From CAZUVM01 sp964623885 (GTDB lineage Bacteria; Verrucomicrobiota; Verrucomicrobiia; Limisphaerales; UBA8199): a stretch of DNA of 34,204 bases. The notes below the pieces were generated by a model. That model was not told where the DNA came from. It did not search any database and saw only the letters and a program-made list of their open reading frames with translations. The stretch spans positions 1 through 34,204 of the forward strand of contig CAZUVM010000174.1 of the NCBI GenBank assembly GCA_964623885.1, in the 5' to 3' direction. Below, piece by piece: positions 7,736 through 14,955 of the stretch; position 1 is the first letter of the stretch, and the number at the start of each line of letters is the position of its first letter. The translations under genes and the position numbers were made by a program.

Positions 7736-8563
7736 TTAGTAATCCCAGCGGTGGAACATCTCGTACACATCCACGCGCCCGCCAGAGAAATAGTGATTAG
7801 ACGGAAAGAGGAAGGTCCGACTGGCCCGGTCAAAAACCAGTGCGGTCGGTTTTGACGGTTCATTGGGATCGTAAGTGTCAAAGCGGATCTCGCGGTCGTC
7901 TTGTGTAACCCCAAACAGCAGCACCGTATGATTGATCGAAAGTTGGGGAAAACGAGACAGGTGCACGACCAGCGGGCGATCGGGGCGTAGGTGGTCGAGC
8001 AACTTCTGAGCGACTTTAGCCTGCTGGTGGCGTGTGAATGGAAAGATCATCCGCCAATTGCCTCGCGCGAAGTACGACTCCCAAGCCCCACCGCAACCCT
8101 CTTTGAGGAGTTTTTCCTGGTCAGCGCTGAATTCGCGCAAATTTGCATAACCGGGGATGTTAATTTTTTCTGAATCGGGCAACGGCTTTCGCGGATTGGC
8201 CGCAATCACTCGCCGGATCTCTTTTCGGTAAGCCGCTTTATTGGTTTTGAGCTGGTCGGGGACGAACCGGGCGTTGTCAAAGAACTGACGGGTTGATCGA
8301 GCCAGAACCAGACAGTGAAGGGTGTAATCCGGCTTGGGCTCATGCTTATGAGCCGACCATTCGCCGTTTGTGCCAAATGAGTAATCCCATACCAATTCAT
8401 TGGCAAAAGCGAAGGTATCGGTTTCAAATTTGAATGCGCGCTGGACCTGGTGTGGCGGAGGATCGCTTGCGCACCCGCAGAAAACAGCCAAACATAGGGA
8501 AACCACCCAGAGCACCTGCAGAAATCTCAGGCGGCGTTTGCACTTTTGCAGCATGTCTATCAT
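7736..8563 (-). CDS. Hypothetical lipoprotein, possible papain-like cysteine peptidase fold
   Basis: 275 residues from the ATG at 8563; a second ATG three codons on is equally possible. Signal peptide LRFLQVLWVVSLCLAVFCGC ends in lipobox VFCGC, so the protein is a predicted lipoprotein. I do not recognise a named family. Three spots suggest a papain-like/C39-like arrangement: a Cys in a helix-like stretch (DYTLHCLVLARSTRQFF), a His in a strand (LSINHTVLLFGV) and an Asp/Asn following a second strand (IRFDTYDPNEP). In such peptidases Cys, His and Asp/Asn come in this order. This is inference from spacing alone. The start lies 45 bp from the divergent AMP-ligase start, so the promoters must overlap. 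Confidence 0.75.
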   Translation of the reverse strand: MIDMLQKCKRRLRFLQVLWVVSLCLAVFCGCASDPPPHQVQRAFKFETDTFAFANELVWDYSFGTNGEWSAHKHEPKPDYTLHCLVLARSTRQFFDNARFVPDQLKTNKAAYRKEIRRVIAANPRKPLPDSEKINIPGYANLREFSADQEKLLKEGCGGAWESYFARGNWRMIFPFTRHQQAKVAQKLLDHLRPDRPLVVHLSRFPQLSINHTVLLFGVTQDDREIRFDTYDPNEPSKPTALVFDRASRTFLFPSNHYFSGGRVDVYEMFHRWDY

Positions 8564-8607
8564 TCGGACTTGCTCAAAAAAGCTAACTGTGATGAATCTA
8601 ACGCGCA

Positions 8608-9888
8608 ATGCTCTACGACAGTTGGCGTAAGATCGCGAGCGCGAGGCCAACCGCAACTGCTCTTTGGGAACCGGCCACGGGTCGACGCTGGACTTTCTCC
8701 GAATTAGCAGCCGCCGCGGAAGCTGATTCGGTTGTTGCTGGTGACGTTGTTTTCGCGCGGGGCTTATCGACCGACTTTGTAATTCAGGTGCTGCGCGGCT
8801 GGCGCTCCGGTGCGGTGGTTTGTCCGCTGGATATCGAACAGTCTGCGCCTCAGCTCACCCAACCACTCGGCCCGAAGATTGCGCACCTGAAGACTACTTC
8901 TGCCACAACGGGCAACCCGCGGTTGGTTGCATTCACCGCTGCGCAACTCGCTGCGGACGCGGTTAATATCGTGGCAACGATGGGCCTGCGTCCGGACTGT
9001 CCGAACCTTGCCGTCATTTCGTTGGCGCACTCTTATGGCTTTTCAAATCTGGTGCTGCCGTTGTTGCTGCATGGGATACCGTTGGTGCTCGTCGGCGCTG
9101 CGCTACCGGATGCCGTCCAACAGGCGGCAGCGGCCCATCCGGGCATTACCCTCGCAGCCGTGCCGGCGCTGTGGCGGATGTGGCATGACGCGCATGCGAT
9201 TCCCTCTAATGTGCGTCTCGCCATTTCCGCGGGCGCGCCGTTGCCGTTGAATCTCGAACAGGCCATCTATGCGGGACATGGGTTGAAAGTGCACAACTTC
9301 TACGGCAGCAGCGAATGCGGCGGAATTGCCTACGACCACAGCGCTGTGCCTCGCGAAGATGGCGCCTCTGCCGGAGCACCATTAGCCAACGTTGACGTAA
9401 CTACGGCCGAAGACGGATGTCTCGAAGTGCGCAGCCAAGCAGTCGGCCAGACCTATTGGCCGGAGCCCGACGCGAAATTGGCGAAAGGCGTGTTCCGGAC
9501 GAGTGACCTGGGCGAGGTCCGCAGTGGCCAGGTCTATTTGCGGGGCAGGGCAGGGGACCAAATCAACGTTGCCGGACGCAAAGTAGCGCCCGAAGTGATT
9601 GAAACGGTGCTCGCGACTCACCCTTCCGTGCGAGCCTGTCTGGTGTTTGGGGTGCCAAGCTTGGATATCCGTCGGAGTGAGACAATTGTCGCTTGCGTGG
9701 CGGCAGAGCCGGGAACAACGACTGACTCGTTGAAGAATCTCGCACTCGCCCGCCTCCCAAGCTGGCAAGTGCCGCGCGACTGGTGGCTGTTGCAGTCGCT
9801 CGAAACCAATGAACGCGGAAAACTCTCCCGCGCCGAATGGCGCAGACGATATCTGAAGCGCCAGAACCACGAACCGGGAGCAGTTTAG
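8608..9888 (+). CDS. AMP-dependent acyl/aryl ligase (ANL superfamily), aryl-polyene-type candidate
   Basis: 426 residues, shorter than the 500-550 of most acyl-CoA synthetases. ANL motifs: the phosphate loop TTSATTGNPRLV (96-107; usual form TSGTTGxPK, so the Gly and Lys are changed to Ala and Arg), NFYGSSECGG (adenine/aryl binding), TSDLGE, the hinge GRAGDQINVAGRKVAPEVIE and the catalytic lysine in NERGKLSR. It activates a carboxylic acid as an adenylate. Compact ligases like this are found in aryl-polyene and xanthomonadin clusters, where they load an aryl acid on an ACP. The dehydratase, LolA-like, MMPL and lipoprotein genes converge on it, which supports that reading. ATG start, no clear ribosome binding site. 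Confidence 0.85.
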   Translation: MLYDSWRKIASARPTATALWEPATGRRWTFSELAAAAEADSVVAGDVVFARGLSTDFVIQVLRGWRSGAVVCPLDIEQSAPQLTQPLGPKIAHLKTTSATTGNPRLVAFTAAQLAADAVNIVATMGLRPDCPNLAVISLAHSYGFSNLVLPLLLHGIPLVLVGAALPDAVQQAAAAHPGITLAAVPALWRMWHDAHAIPSNVRLAISAGAPLPLNLEQAIYAGHGLKVHNFYGSSECGGIAYDHSAVPREDGASAGAPLANVDVTTAEDGCLEVRSQAVGQTYWPEPDAKLAKGVFRTSDLGEVRSGQVYLRGRAGDQINVAGRKVAPEVIETVLATHPSVRACLVFGVPSLDIRRSETIVACVAAEPGTTTDSLKNLALARLPSWQVPRDWWLLQSLETNERGKLSRAEWRRRYLKRQNHEPGAV

Positions 9889-9907
9889 CCAGAACGATTC
9901 AGTGGAA

Positions 9908-10057
9908 GGGACCGCGCCCGCCGCGGGCGCAGCGGTTGGCGCCCTCGCCAACCGCATTCCGGCTGCACCAATTCTGCTCATTATTTGGTGAGCTTGGGCC
10001 GATGCAAGCCAACTGGCGGGGGCGCCGGTTGGCAGCGCCCGGGGCGGGCGCGGTCCC
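9908..10057. repeat. Cloverleaf-like inverted-repeat element between convergent genes
   Basis: A ~150-nt GC-rich element. Outer arms 9908-9930 and 10035-10057 pair over 22 of 23 positions (one mismatch, G9923/G10042). Inside are three further hairpins: 9934-9941 with 9946-9953 (8 perfect pairs, loop CCCT); 9954-9971 with 9985-10005 (GCAT/ATGC, CGGC/GCCG and CACCAA/TTGGTG with bulges); 10011-10018 with 10023-10030 (8 pairs, one G-T wobble, loop GGGG). It fills most of the 195-bp gap between the AMP-ligase stop and the dehydratase stop. It could be a non-autonomous mobile palindrome, a structured RNA or a two-way transcription stop; no T-run follows either arm. Confidence 0.75.
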
Positions 10058-10083
10058 CGAAGACAACTGTATCGTTTTTCGGA

Positions 10084-10548
10084 TTAATCCAGAGTCGGCC
10101 TGGTGTTCTCAATCCCGCTTACCTCCCCGCTAAGCGTCAGCAATCCTACCATTATTTTTCGGCCATCAACCCGCACGACTGCTTCGGCTTGAACGAGGTT
10201 GGCCAGTCGGCCGGTCACTTTCGCTGACAGTTGCAAAACCTCGCCGGGTTGTGCGGCGCCGAGGAACTTCACGCCCTTTAGCGCCGTGAGTTTCAGACCT
10301 GGCATCGGAGGAGTGTGTGGATCGCTTTGGGCAACCACTCCCGCCAACTGCGCCGCAGCCTCTGCGAGCAACACTCCCGGGAACAGTGGCTGCCCGGGAA
10401 AATGTCCGGCTAGAAATGGCTCATCACCGCGGATTCTATATTCGGCTGTCCCTTGCTGGCCGGGAACCAGGCTTAGGAGTCGGTCAATGAAGCGAAACTG
10501 CGGGCCATGCGGCAACCGCGCCAACGCCTGGTTCAAAGGGTCGTCCAC
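10084..10548 (-). CDS. FabZ-like 3-hydroxyacyl-ACP dehydratase (hotdog fold)
   Basis: 154 residues. FabZ-type catalytic segment LAGHFPGQPLFPGVLLAEAAAQLAG holds the active His (49) and Glu (63); the preceding PHGPQFRFIDRLL matches the FabZ N-terminal 'P.r.PfLlvDri' block. FabZ enzymes remove water from 3-hydroxyacyl-ACP in fatty acid or polyene synthesis. The C-terminal half (LKLTALKGVKFLGAAQPGEVL) is the second hotdog strand set. It is 12 bp downstream of the LolA-like gene and the last member of that minus-strand operon; this context, rather than a fab cluster, points to a dedicated dehydratase such as ApeI of aryl-polyene loci. Confidence 0.87.
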   Translation of the reverse strand: MDDPLNQALARLPHGPQFRFIDRLLSLVPGQQGTAEYRIRGDEPFLAGHFPGQPLFPGVLLAEAAAQLAGVVAQSDPHTPPMPGLKLTALKGVKFLGAAQPGEVLQLSAKVTGRLANLVQAEAVVRVDGRKIMVGLLTLSGEVSGIENTRPTLD

Positions 10549-10560
10549 GCCGGTTGCCTA

Positions 10561-11301
10561 TCACTTTTTCAATGGCTCGACCACTTTATAATCAGTGGGA
10601 ATTTCCGGTGCGAACTTTTTCGAGTCTATACTCGGATTCAGCTCAGGATTTTTGAAATCGTTGCGCATCGTTGATCCGTCGGCAAACTCCAGCTCAGTTG
10701 CTCGCAAGGCGTAATCCTTGGTGTCAAATTCGATGGTGATTTTCGGCATCATTTTGCGGGCCGCGATCGATTTCGGCTGCAAAACCAAATTGACATTCCC
10801 CACTTTCGCTTCCTGGCCAAGAATGTTGTACTGCGCTTCCAGTTCGGCTGCGCTGCGTGGGAAACCCGCTTCCAGCAGAGCCAGAGCATCGCGCCAGGGA
10901 CCGGTCTGCTCACCGGTCAACGGAAAACGCTCCACGCGCTTGAGGCGTGGATAGATTACAAGCATTACGTCGGGTTCCCGGACGGCAATCGTTTGCGCCG
11001 GATGCCCAAGCTCCCAGCGAAACCGGTTGGGCGCCTGGAACCAAACGTGACCGGTCGCGGTCAACGGTTGGGCCAGAGATTTCAAACTTCGTGTCTGGAC
11101 GAAATCCGCCGACCATGACTCGATTTTCGGTTGAGCCGCGAGCCAGGCCGCGACTTCCGGATTCAACTCCGCGGCGTTCACGCTCGACCAAGAGTTCAGG
11201 AGCAACCCCGCCAAAAGCAATTTTAACAGTCTGCTTTGCCTCGCTGCACATGCGACCGTGCTCGCGGATCTTACCATCGAGTAAATCATGATTTGTTTCA
11301 T
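10561..11301 (-). CDS. LolA-like outer-membrane lipoprotein carrier
   Basis: 246 residues from ATG 11301 (MKQIMIYS); ATGs eight codons before and eight codons after are alternatives, none with a good ribosome binding site. A signal peptide (RLLKLLLAGLLLNSWSSVNA, cut before AELN) places it in the periplasm. Family features: WSADFVQTRSLKSLAQPLTATGHVWFQAPNRFRWEL (F.Q...l..l..pl...G...f..P..fRW), the DVMLVIYPRLKRVERFPL strand, ITIEFDTKDYALRATELEFADGS and NPELNPSIDSKKFAPEIP near the C-terminus. LolA carries lipidated cargo between membranes; LolA-like proteins coupled with an MMPL exporter occur in aryl-polyene clusters. Lies 72 bp after the exporter gene and 12 bp before the dehydratase. Confidence 0.88.
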   Translation of the reverse strand: MKQIMIYSMVRSASTVACAARQSRLLKLLLAGLLLNSWSSVNAAELNPEVAAWLAAQPKIESWSADFVQTRSLKSLAQPLTATGHVWFQAPNRFRWELGHPAQTIAVREPDVMLVIYPRLKRVERFPLTGEQTGPWRDALALLEAGFPRSAAELEAQYNILGQEAKVGNVNLVLQPKSIAARKMMPKITIEFDTKDYALRATELEFADGSTMRNDFKNPELNPSIDSKKFAPEIPTDYKVVEPLKK

Positions 11302-11373
11302 ATTAGGAGGTGCCCACGAACCCAAACCGACTCTTCCATCGCGAACACCTGATCACAATGGGGCACAGTCTTA

Positions 11374-13908
11374 TCAATGCTGCTTTCGCGATAATGACTG
11401 CCACCAGATTGGCAGCAAAAAAATCGCGATTAACATGTTGCTACCAATGCCAACCGCGCAAACGCGGCCCAGGCTGGCCATGCCGGCATTGCTCGAAAGT
11501 CCCAATGAGCCGAACCCGGCGATCGCCGTTCCACCGCAGAGCAACAGCGCCCGGCCGACCGAGTAATAGGCAAGGCGCAGGTCGCCGCCAAATCGGCGCA
11601 AGGCAAGCTGCATGAAGATGCTGTAATCAACGCCGGTCCCCAGGACCAGCGGGATCACCATTAGGTTAAGCAGGTTCCAGGTCCAGCCGGTCAGCTTCAT
11701 GATCGTCAATACGCACAGCCCGCTGAGCAGCAGGACGGCTAGGCTTAGAGAAATCTCCAGCGGCCGGCGAAAGGCCAGGAAAAGCGAGAGCAAGACCAGC
11801 ACAACCATCGGTCCCAATACCTTCCACATGTTCGCCTTTACACGGCCAAAGATCGCACCGCCAAGCAGTTCCCAACCCGAAAGCCAAATATCTTCCTTAG
11901 GCAGCTCCCATTCGAGGACGCCTAACCTGGCCTGCTTCATCGCCGCCGTGTCGCCGCTGATTGGATTGATTAGGCCCAGGACAAAAAAGTTCGTTGGGTT
12001 GCGCGCGGTCGCTTTCTCAAATATCCATTGGCTCATTGGATTCGTCGGCCAGAAAATCCCGCTGGAAACACAAGCCGACTGCCAGGTATCCAGAACCCGT
12101 TCCGTGAGCGCCACGGCTCTTTCGGTAAAACCATTCGTCAGCGCGGCCTCTCGAAGCACTTGGCGTTCTCCAACCAGTCGACATGCGATTGCTCGATTCG
12201 TCTCTTGAAAGGACGGCTCGGGCCAAAGCGGCGTGGGCAGGGTGAACCCAGCGATGAGATGGTTATCGACGCCCCGCGTTAAAGCGGTTTGAGCCGCCCG
12301 CAATCGCTCCGCGACATTGGTTACGGATGTGCCGCGGATGATTAGCCAAAGTGGCTCGCGTTTTTGATTCAAGTGCGTTTGGATTTCATCTACCGCGGTA
12401 TACGCTGGGCTGTGGCGCGGACGCAATGCATTGGCGGTCGGATCAATGGGTGGCAATCCAAAGATAAGAACACCGATGGTGAACAGGATTATCACCACCG
12501 TGGCGCGAAATACCCAACGCTTTTGAGCCCTGGCTCGCGGGTGTTGATCGCCAATGAACCCAGCCCGCTCAGATGGCTTCTCCCTCTCCCCATCCGATGG
12601 GGAGAGGGTCGGGGTGAGGGGAATTTCTTCTTCCCCTGGCAACTTCGGTTCATGGATAGTCCTAAGAGTCTGATTGCGTCCCGGAAAGAGCGGCGGAAGG
12701 AATTCGAAAATCATGATTGTTGCCGCCAGCGCAACTCCGAGTCCGACCAAAGTTCCCAGTTGGCCCAAGCCCGGAAGCCCGCCAAAGTTCAGCACCAGAA
12801 AGGCGGTGATCGTCGTGACCGCTGCCCAAAAAATGCTCGGCGCAATGGCATGGCGGATTTGCGGGATGGAGAGGTTTGGGTGGGCCAGCGCCTCCTGGTA
12901 ATGAACTACGGCATAATCCACCGCCAGTCCAAGAAGGATCGCGGCAAATCCCATGCTCACCACGTTGATCGTGCCGAAGATCAGTCCGCCCAGCGCCAGC
13001 GTGCAACCCAGGACCAAGGCCAGAAGAGCGAGCAACCAAAGCATCGGTTTGATGCGGCGGTGCGCCAGCCAAAACAATAGCGCGATGATTGCCGCAGTCC
13101 CTCCAACCGACGTGGTGATGTCGTGTTGCATTCCGCCGGCGACTTCAGCCACGAACGCCGGCCGGCCCGTGAACCCAAGTCGCACCGCGCTAAGCTCGGG
13201 GTTCGCGTTCATCGCCGTAGTGCACAATCCCCTGACTTGAATCAACCAGCGCTCACAATCGCTGTAGCTGCGCAATTCCGGCCGTGCCTGCACAAACATG
13301 ATTCGAAAAGTGCCGTCAGCGGAGGCAAAACTTTCCTGGCCCTGCTCAAACGTAGGTGCCGCGCCGGCAGCGCTCTCCGGAAGCCGCGTCAGGCCGAACG
13401 GATCGTAACTGAGCCGGGCAATCTCATCCGGAGAAAGCGAAGTCGCCAGGTTCTCCCGCGCAGTCGAAAGAATCTCGGGCAGATTCGTTGGCGCCAGGTG
13501 TTCAGCCAATTGTCGGAATTCTGCCGGTGGCTGGTTAAGCCAGAGATAGGCCATCAGTTCGGCTGCCTGGTCGGGATGTTCGAGCCAGGGTGGCTCCCAG
13601 GTCACGGTGTTCGCAAGCTTAGGTTCTGAGCGTAACCGTTCAGCGATTGCGCGCGCGGCGGCGGTAGCCTGCTCGGCGTTCGCGGCATGCAATGTCACAA
13701 TCAGTTCGCGTGCATTCGCGAAGTGCTCCTGGTAAAGCTTCAAACCCTGTACTGCTTTAAGGCTATTCGGTAGCAGATCGAATACCTCAACATCAAAGCG
13801 CAACCTCGCCAAACCCAGTGCCACTGGCACCAGCAGGATCAACCAAAACCAGCGGCCCGGGTGGTGCAAGCTGGGCCGCGGCGATCCCTGAGCTGATGAT
13901 GACGTCAT
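11374..13908 (-). CDS. MMPL/RND-superfamily exporter
   Basis: 844 residues from ATG 13908, which overlaps the upstream lipoprotein stop as ATGA. Layout is two halves of TM1, a periplasmic domain and five clustered membrane helices: TM1 FWLILLVPVALGLARL; second cluster near ITTSVGGTAAIIALLFWLA to LGLAVDYAVVHYQE; a repeat of the same after residue ~465 (FRATVVIILFTIGVLIFGL) and C-terminal LGPMVVLVLLSLFLAF to MLIAIFLLPIWW. LAVDYAV and TGVDYSIF are the paired Asp-containing proton-relay segments of MMPL proteins. Predicted inner-membrane lipid or lipid-linked pigment exporter. Odd: residues ~417-443 in the cytoplasmic linker are encoded by an interspersed DNA repeat (PLTPTLSPSDGERE), see 12582-12608. 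Confidence 0.9.
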   Translation of the reverse strand: MTSSSAQGSPRPSLHHPGRWFWLILLVPVALGLARLRFDVEVFDLLPNSLKAVQGLKLYQEHFANARELIVTLHAANAEQATAAARAIAERLRSEPKLANTVTWEPPWLEHPDQAAELMAYLWLNQPPAEFRQLAEHLAPTNLPEILSTARENLATSLSPDEIARLSYDPFGLTRLPESAAGAAPTFEQGQESFASADGTFRIMFVQARPELRSYSDCERWLIQVRGLCTTAMNANPELSAVRLGFTGRPAFVAEVAGGMQHDITTSVGGTAAIIALLFWLAHRRIKPMLWLLALLALVLGCTLALGGLIFGTINVVSMGFAAILLGLAVDYAVVHYQEALAHPNLSIPQIRHAIAPSIFWAAVTTITAFLVLNFGGLPGLGQLGTLVGLGVALAATIMIFEFLPPLFPGRNQTLRTIHEPKLPGEEEIPLTPTLSPSDGEREKPSERAGFIGDQHPRARAQKRWVFRATVVIILFTIGVLIFGLPPIDPTANALRPRHSPAYTAVDEIQTHLNQKREPLWLIIRGTSVTNVAERLRAAQTALTRGVDNHLIAGFTLPTPLWPEPSFQETNRAIACRLVGERQVLREAALTNGFTERAVALTERVLDTWQSACVSSGIFWPTNPMSQWIFEKATARNPTNFFVLGLINPISGDTAAMKQARLGVLEWELPKEDIWLSGWELLGGAIFGRVKANMWKVLGPMVVLVLLSLFLAFRRPLEISLSLAVLLLSGLCVLTIMKLTGWTWNLLNLMVIPLVLGTGVDYSIFMQLALRRFGGDLRLAYYSVGRALLLCGGTAIAGFGSLGLSSNAGMASLGRVCAVGIGSNMLIAIFLLPIWWQSLSRKQH
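12575..12658 (-). repeat. Interspersed CCATGAACC...CCCCTCACCC palindromic repeat inside the exporter gene
   Basis: On the minus strand it reads CCATGAACCGAAG, a purine-rich spacer, CCCCTCACCCCGACCCTCTCC and then a palindrome. The palindrome (12582-12608) is CCCTCTCCCCATC followed by its exact complement with a single C between. The same order of blocks is seen at 25067-25134, and parts of it at 23287-23325, 23448-23482 and 34081-34103. Here it is kept in frame in the linker between the two halves of the exporter, adding about 27 residues without a stop. Confidence 0.85.
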
Positions 13909-14411
13909 GAGTTGAAAAAGCCCTCCAACGATTCCCCATTTGCATTGTTCACCAACCGCCAGCCGCTGGCGTCCTGGTGCCAACTCCAGCCGGTGGGCGG
14001 AGCCTGCCCGGCCAGAACCTTGGCGAGATACAGCCAAATGATCCGCTTGGGTGGCTTGCCTCGGCCGGCATAATGTTTGTTTTGCGGCGGAAACTCCGCC
14101 TGCCATTGATTCGAGTTTTCCTGCGCAACAACTATAGCAAATGGACTTTTGCTGAACTGCACGAACGAACTCCCGTCAGGCCGCGTGGCAACCAAAACGT
14201 CGCCGGCAATTTCACGATTGCCCGTTGGGATATGCCAGACCGCTTGTCCTTCCCGCACCGTCCAGCCGGGCTCTTTTAAATTAGCCGGAGGAAGCTTCCC
14301 GACGAATGTAGCACAGCCAGCAAGTGCGAGAGTCACTGGCCAAATCCACTTCAAGATGAAAGATCCGGAAGACCATGTCGCACGGGCTTTGAAACGCAAA
14401 ACTCTTTGCAC
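13905..14411 (-). CDS. Lipoprotein of the exporter operon (LolB-like or DUF3261-like role)
   Basis: About 168 residues from a GTG at 14411; a TTG at 14354 directly before the signal (KWIWPVTLALAGC) is the other candidate. The frame is open up to 14579, but that part is translated repeat DNA and is unlikely to be coding. Lipobox LALAGC predicts a lipoprotein. The mature part has HIPTGNREIAGDVLVATRPDG, FSKSPFAIVVAQ, a tryptophan-rich stretch and WSWHQDASGWRLVNNANGESLEGFF at the end, like the C-terminal strands of LolB-type lipid-binding barrels. Aryl-polyene clusters carry a comparable lipoprotein beside the MMPL and LolA genes. The stop overlaps the exporter start (ATGA). Family not firmly recognised. 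Confidence 0.7.
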   Translation of the reverse strand: MQRVLRFKARATWSSGSFILKWIWPVTLALAGCATFVGKLPPANLKEPGWTVREGQAVWHIPTGNREIAGDVLVATRPDGSSFVQFSKSPFAIVVAQENSNQWQAEFPPQNKHYAGRGKPPKRIIWLYLAKVLAGQAPPTGWSWHQDASGWRLVNNANGESLEGFFNS

Positions 14412-14424
14412 CGTCGCTAAGATG

Positions 14425-14600
14425 GAACGATTCAGTTCAACCACAGATGAACACAGATAAACACTGATAAAATGCGCGGAAAACACAACTGCTGTAGTGA
14501 GTCTCCAAAGGGTCAGCCAATTTGTTGTTCGCAAACACCTGCTGAAACGCCTGTTTAATCCGTGTCCATCTGTGTTCATCCGTGGTTTTCAACTGCATCA
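14425..14600. repeat. Inverted-repeat element of the CCACAGATGAACACAG type
   Basis: Left arm 14440-14470 (CCACAGATGAACACAGATAA and on) and right arm 14554-14585 read inward as near-complementary sequences (CCAC, A or G, GATGAACACAGAT, then ACAC.GAT shared). The middle ~85 bp have no clear structure. GAACGATTCAGT at 14425-14436 sits directly outside the left arm. The element occupies the leader of the exporter operon and explains the spurious N-terminal extension of the lipoprotein frame. Confidence 0.75.
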
Positions 14601-14955
14601 ATGCGGCTAAGATAGCTAATTTACCGCTTCCTGCCTTTGTGTTCTCCTTCGCACCCGCCGCCCCGGCGGGGTGCCCACCCAAACTTTTTTTGAACATCAT
14701 TGGCCCTAAAATAATCCAAAACTCCCGTAACCGCGTTGCGTAGTTTAGAATCTCGCGGTGACAAAGACAACGGCTGGAATGGGGCAGTGTTAGCGGCGAG
14801 GCAGAGTACCAGCTCTGCGCGAAAGAATTATCCGCGTAGAGCTGGAGTTCTGATTTTCCCGCAGCACGAGCCCAATGGCCGAAAAATCCAGTTTACAACT
14901 GCGTTGAAACTGGGTATTTGGACTATTCGTATCATTCCGTAGTGGCTTAATTACT
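14600..14955. other. Intergenic leader before the ABC locus, with small palindromes
   Basis: No gene seen. It holds a GC-rich hairpin at about 14649-14672 (GCACCC...GGGGTGC with inner GCCG/CGGC), followed on the plus strand by TTTTTTT at about 14683-14689; the distance is too long for a normal terminator and no plus-strand gene precedes it. A second hairpin GCAGAG-TACCAG-CTCTGC lies at 14801-14818, of the same style as the 21010-21052 pair. The promoter of the ABC operon must lie here or just before 14956, but no convincing -35/-10 pair was found. Confidence 0.6.

Noticed and set aside
12364..13080. 238-codon plus-strand frame within the exporter gene
   Set aside because: Antisense shadow of the MMPL gene; composition is Arg/Gln-rich and it crosses the palindromic repeat.
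14412..14579. N-terminal extension of the exporter-operon lipoprotein to 14579
   Set aside because: It would translate the CCACAGATGAACACAG repeat and place a second hydrophobic segment before the lipobox signal.
14649..14691. GC-rich hairpin followed by seven T as a Rho-independent terminator
   Set aside because: The T-run is about ten bases after the stem and there is no plus-strand gene upstream to terminate.
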